NCBI GenBank assembly: GCA_022510885.1
Contig: JAFLSP010000019.1
Span: 1 to 15,188, forward strand
Length of the DNA stretch: 15,188 nucleotides
Source: Treponema sp.
GTDB lineage: Bacteria > Spirochaetota > Spirochaetia > Treponematales > Treponemataceae
Reading direction: 5' to 3'
Shown here: positions 12,550 to 15,188 of the stretch, piece after piece
Position numbering within the stretch: the first letter of the stretch is position 1
Layout of the letters: every line of letters begins with the position of its first letter
Notes under the pieces: model-generated
The model's input: only the letters and a program-made list of their open reading frames with translations
What the model was told of the DNA's origin: nothing
Database searches by the model: none
Program-made: the position numbers and the translations under genes

Positions 12550-15048
12550 ATGCTTACACTGAAATTTGGCGGCACGTCCATGGGGAACGCCCGCAGGATA
12601 CTTGATTCCGCAGACATCATGATGGGGCGCGCCCGGACTGACCGCGTGAGCGTGGTCGTCTCGGCGGTGGCGGGCGTGTCGAACCGCCTTCAGGCGGCGA
12701 TTGACGGGTGCGTCGCGGGAACGGGAACGCCGGCCGCCTTCGTGGAGGAAATCCGCCGGACGCATGAGACGATTTGCGACGAAATCCGCGCGGACCTGGA
12801 GGGCTTTGCCGACGGCGACGTGCGCAAGGCGATTGCCCCGCATTTTGCCGAGCTGGAGCGGCTGCTCAGCGGCGTGGCGACCTTCGGCGAGTGCCCCGCG
12901 TCAATCCACTGCCGCATCATGGGCATGGGCGAGCTGTGCTGCGTGCCGATAGTGCGCGCGGTGCTGGCCGCGAAGGGGCAGCGCGTCCTCGCGCTCGACA
13001 GCCGCGACTTCATTTTCACCACGGGCGACCAGAAGGAGGGCGAGCCGGATTACGCGCGCACGTCGGAGGCGCTGGGCAAGTACCGCGACGGCGCGGAGAA
13101 GGACCAGCCGCAGATACTGCTGTTCCCCGGCTTCATCTGCTCCTGGCGCGCCCACGCGCAGGACAAGGACGCGATGGGGCTGCTCGGGCGCAACGGGTCG
13201 GACTTCAGCGCGGCGATTGTCGGCGCGGGGCTGGGCGCGAAGAAAGTGGAATTCTGGACGGACGTGGACGGCATCTACACCGCCGACCCGCGCATCGTTC
13301 CCGACGCGATTCTGGTGGAGCAGATGACCTACGAGGAGGCGATGGAGCTTTCGTTCTTCGGGAGCAAGGTGCTGCACCCCAAGACGCTCGCGCCGCTTGC
13401 CGCAAAGGGCATCGAGGCCTGGAGCCTGAACAGCCACAATCCGTCCGCGCGCGGCACGAGAATCGGCAAAGGCCCCTTCGCGCGCGGCGCGGAGACGAGC
13501 GCCGTGCGGGGCATCTCCAGCCTGAAAGGCATCGCCATGGTCAGCGTGAGCGGCAGCGGCATGAAAGGGCGCACGGGCATGGCGAGCCGCATCTTCGCCG
13601 CCGTCAGCCGCGCGGGCGTGTCGCTCCTGCTCATCACGCAGTCGTCCTCCGAGTACACGATTACCTTCTGCGTGCGGCAGTCCCACGCGCGTACCGTCAG
13701 GGACGTGCTGACCGCCGAATTCGACCTTGAAATCCGCGGCGGCGTGATACACCCGGTCGAGGTGCGCGAGGACTGCGCGATTGTCTCGATTGTGGGCGAC
13801 GGCATGAAGCAGAACCGCGGCGTGGCGGGCAAGTTCTTCGACGCGCTGGCGAGCCGCGGCATCAACATACTGGCGATTGCGCAGGGGTCGAGCGAGCGCT
13901 CCATCTCCACCGTGGTGAACGGCGAGGACGGCGACCTTGCGGTGAAGGCGGCGCACCTCTTCTTCTTCAACACCGCGCAGCCGATTGAGGTCTTCGCCTT
14001 CGGCGCGGGGACGATTGGCGGCGCGCTGCTCGACCAAATCCGCGACCAGCAGGAGAAACTGCGCGCGCAGAACGTGGACATCAAGGTCGTCGCCATCTCC
14101 ACGCTGGACGGCATGCTGCTCGACGGCAACGGGCTGAACCTGTCCACCTGGCGCGAGGACATCGGGAAGACGGCGCGCAAGCCGAGCGTGGACGACATCC
14201 TCGCCTTCGTGCGGGAGGCCAAGCCGCTCAACCCGGTCTTCGTGGACTGCACCGCCAGCTACGACCTGCCCGAGCGCTACCTTGACATCCTCGCGGCGGG
14301 AATGCACGTCGCCACGCCGAACAAGCGCGCCAACTCGATGAGCATGGATTTCTACCGCCGCCTGCGCACGGTCGCCAACGAGGCGCACCGCCGCTTCCTC
14401 TACGAGACGAACGTGGGCGCGGGGCTGCCGATTATCGACACGCTCCAGAACCTCTTTAAAAGCGGCGACACGCTCACGGGCTTCAACGGCATCATGTCCG
14501 GCTCGCTCTCCTACATTTTCGGCAAACTGGACGAGGGCAGGAAATTCAGCGAGGCGGTGCTTGAGGCGAAGGAACTGCGCTACACCGAGCCTGACCCGCG
14601 CGACGACCTGAAAGGCACGGACGTGGCGCGCAAGGCGCTCATCATCGCGCGCGAGGCGGGCATGGACATCGAGCTTGCCGACATCACGATGCGCTCGATT
14701 TTCCCGCCGGACTTCGACCTGGGCGGCACGACCGAGGAATTTTTGCAACGCCTGCCCCAGGTGGACGCCTATTTTGAGCAGAAAATGGCGGAGCTGAGAC
14801 AGGCGGGCAAGGTGCTGCGCATGGGCGCGTCCATCCGCGGCGGCAGCGTGAGCGTGGGGCTGCTTGAGGTGGGCGCGGACGACCCGCTCTACGGCGTGAA
14901 GGGCGGCGAGAACGCCTTTGTCTTCGAGACCGCGCGCTACACGCCGATTCCGCTCACCGTGCGCGGCTACGGCGCGGGCGCGGGCGTGACGGCCGCCGGC
15001 GTATTCGGCGACATCCTGCGCACCGTCAGCTTCAACCCGGAGCGGTAA
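12550..15048 (+). CDS. thrA: Bifunctional aspartokinase / homoserine dehydrogenase
   Basis: This 832-residue enzyme has the same order and about the same length as E. coli ThrA. Aspartokinase occupies residues about 1-300 (KFGGTSMGN from Lys5; GRNGSDFSAAIVGAGL; FWTDVDGIYTADPRIV). Two ACT regulatory units lie at about 321-375 and 405-457 (MVSVSGSGMKGRTGMASRIF; IVSIVGDGMKQNRGVAGKFF). Homoserine dehydrogenase lies at about 480-832, with the NAD(P)-binding GAGTIGG at 485-491, TPNKR at 589-593 and EPDPRDDLKGTDVARK. It catalyses the first and third steps from aspartate to threonine and methionine. The ACT units suggest allosteric feedback, probably by threonine. The ATG at 12550 follows GAGGA. No neighbouring thrB or thrC is seen in the window, so it appears to be transcribed alone. 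Confidence 0.96.
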   Translation: MLTLKFGGTSMGNARRILDSADIMMGRARTDRVSVVVSAVAGVSNRLQAAIDGCVAGTGTPAAFVEEIRRTHETICDEIRADLEGFADGDVRKAIAPHFAELERLLSGVATFGECPASIHCRIMGMGELCCVPIVRAVLAAKGQRVLALDSRDFIFTTGDQKEGEPDYARTSEALGKYRDGAEKDQPQILLFPGFICSWRAHAQDKDAMGLLGRNGSDFSAAIVGAGLGAKKVEFWTDVDGIYTADPRIVPDAILVEQMTYEEAMELSFFGSKVLHPKTLAPLAAKGIEAWSLNSHNPSARGTRIGKGPFARGAETSAVRGISSLKGIAMVSVSGSGMKGRTGMASRIFAAVSRAGVSLLLITQSSSEYTITFCVRQSHARTVRDVLTAEFDLEIRGGVIHPVEVREDCAIVSIVGDGMKQNRGVAGKFFDALASRGINILAIAQGSSERSISTVVNGEDGDLAVKAAHLFFFNTAQPIEVFAFGAGTIGGALLDQIRDQQEKLRAQNVDIKVVAISTLDGMLLDGNGLNLSTWREDIGKTARKPSVDDILAFVREAKPLNPVFVDCTASYDLPERYLDILAAGMHVATPNKRANSMSMDFYRRLRTVANEAHRRFLYETNVGAGLPIIDTLQNLFKSGDTLTGFNGIMSGSLSYIFGKLDEGRKFSEAVLEAKELRYTEPDPRDDLKGTDVARKALIIAREAGMDIELADITMRSIFPPDFDLGGTTEEFLQRLPQVDAYFEQKMAELRQAGKVLRMGASIRGGSVSVGLLEVGADDPLYGVKGGENAFVFETARYTPIPLTVRGYGAGAGVTAAGVFGDILRTVSFNPER

Positions 15049-15097
15049 GCCGTGTCCTTCTCGTTTGCCCGAATTGTCCTCTGCGCCTGTCAAAATT

Positions 15098-15188
15098 ATT
15101 CTGCACGGCTGTCGGCAAGATTCGGACAGACTGTCGGAAGGATTCTGACAGCCTGTCCAAAAGATTCTGATAGGCTGTCAGAAAGATT
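15098..15188. repeat. 22-bp tandem array of alternating inverted 9-mers, continuing past the window end
   Basis: Four head-to-tail units of exactly 22 bases lie at 15098-15119, 15120-15141, 15142-15163 and 15164-15185. A fifth unit begins (ATT) at the edge. The apparent consensus is the 9-mer TTCTGACAG, one base, its reverse complement CTGTCAGAA, then three bases (AGA-like). Dyad symmetry therefore exists both within a unit and across each unit junction. The first unit is the most diverged. A degenerate CTGTC copy lies before it at 15087-15091. The period is not a multiple of three, so the array is unlikely to be coding. No T run follows within the window. Its full length is not visible. Confidence 0.9.

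Noticed and set aside
12495..12552. Leader peptide and attenuator ahead of thrA
   Set aside because: The ATG at 12495 lies within the predicted -10 box. The reading frame is Arg/Gly rich with no Thr or Ile run, and no hairpin with a T tract precedes thrA.
12901..15093. A 730-codon open frame on the minus strand opposite thrA
   Set aside because: It mirrors thrA, whose GC-rich third positions remove stop codons from the opposite strand. The translation is low-complexity (Ala, Arg, His, Val rich), matches no family, and thrA's own motifs are intact.
15098..15188. CRISPR array
   Set aside because: The units are contiguous with no unique spacers, only 22 bases long and diverged from one another. 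No cas gene is present in the window.

Overview
The window reads as a chromosomal housekeeping segment of a GC-rich spirochaete, most likely a Treponema relative. That placement is an inference. It rests on the gene set and order (rplU, prp, rpmA, obg, nadD-yqeK, an LCP protein, rsfS, ispE, spoVG, rplY with a TL5-type extension, tilS), on a bifunctional ThrA, and on an exported serine protease with a relaxed spirochaete-like lipobox. No mobile element, CRISPR array or phage gene is visible. Coding density is very high and no gene-free stretch exceeds about 160 bases.

Left part (1-5067): a strong sigma70-type promoter drives rplU-prp-rpmA, closed by a good intrinsic terminator. The Shine-Dalgarno of obg sits directly behind that terminator. 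It begins a tightly packed run, obg / nadD-yqeK fusion / LytR-CpsA-Psr protein / rsfS, with GTGA and ATGA stop-start overlaps. The theme is ribosome proteins, ribosome assembly or silencing, NAD synthesis and dinucleotide turnover, plus one envelope enzyme.

Middle (5068-7442): one very acidic 82-residue protein lies alone on the minus strand with its own good promoter. It is divergent from ispE, whose consensus promoter sits so close to the ATG that the mRNA should be leaderless or nearly so. Then come spoVG, a tRNA-Gln(UUG) gene embedded between coding genes, and rplY, closed by a second intrinsic terminator.

Right part (7443-15188): tilS (TTG start) is translationally coupled to an exported protein with several Asp-rich, calcium-loop-like motifs. 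That gene overlaps an HtrA-like lipoprotein protease. A separate promoter precedes thrA (aspartokinase / homoserine dehydrogenase). Behind thrA, running off the window edge, is a 22-bp tandem array in which a 9-mer and its reverse complement alternate; this is the least explained element here.

Most of the window is conventional. The items worth a second look are the palindromic array, the acidic antisense gene, the leaderless ispE, Prp beside an extension-less L27, terminators pressed against downstream ribosome-binding sites, and the uncharacterised exported pair.
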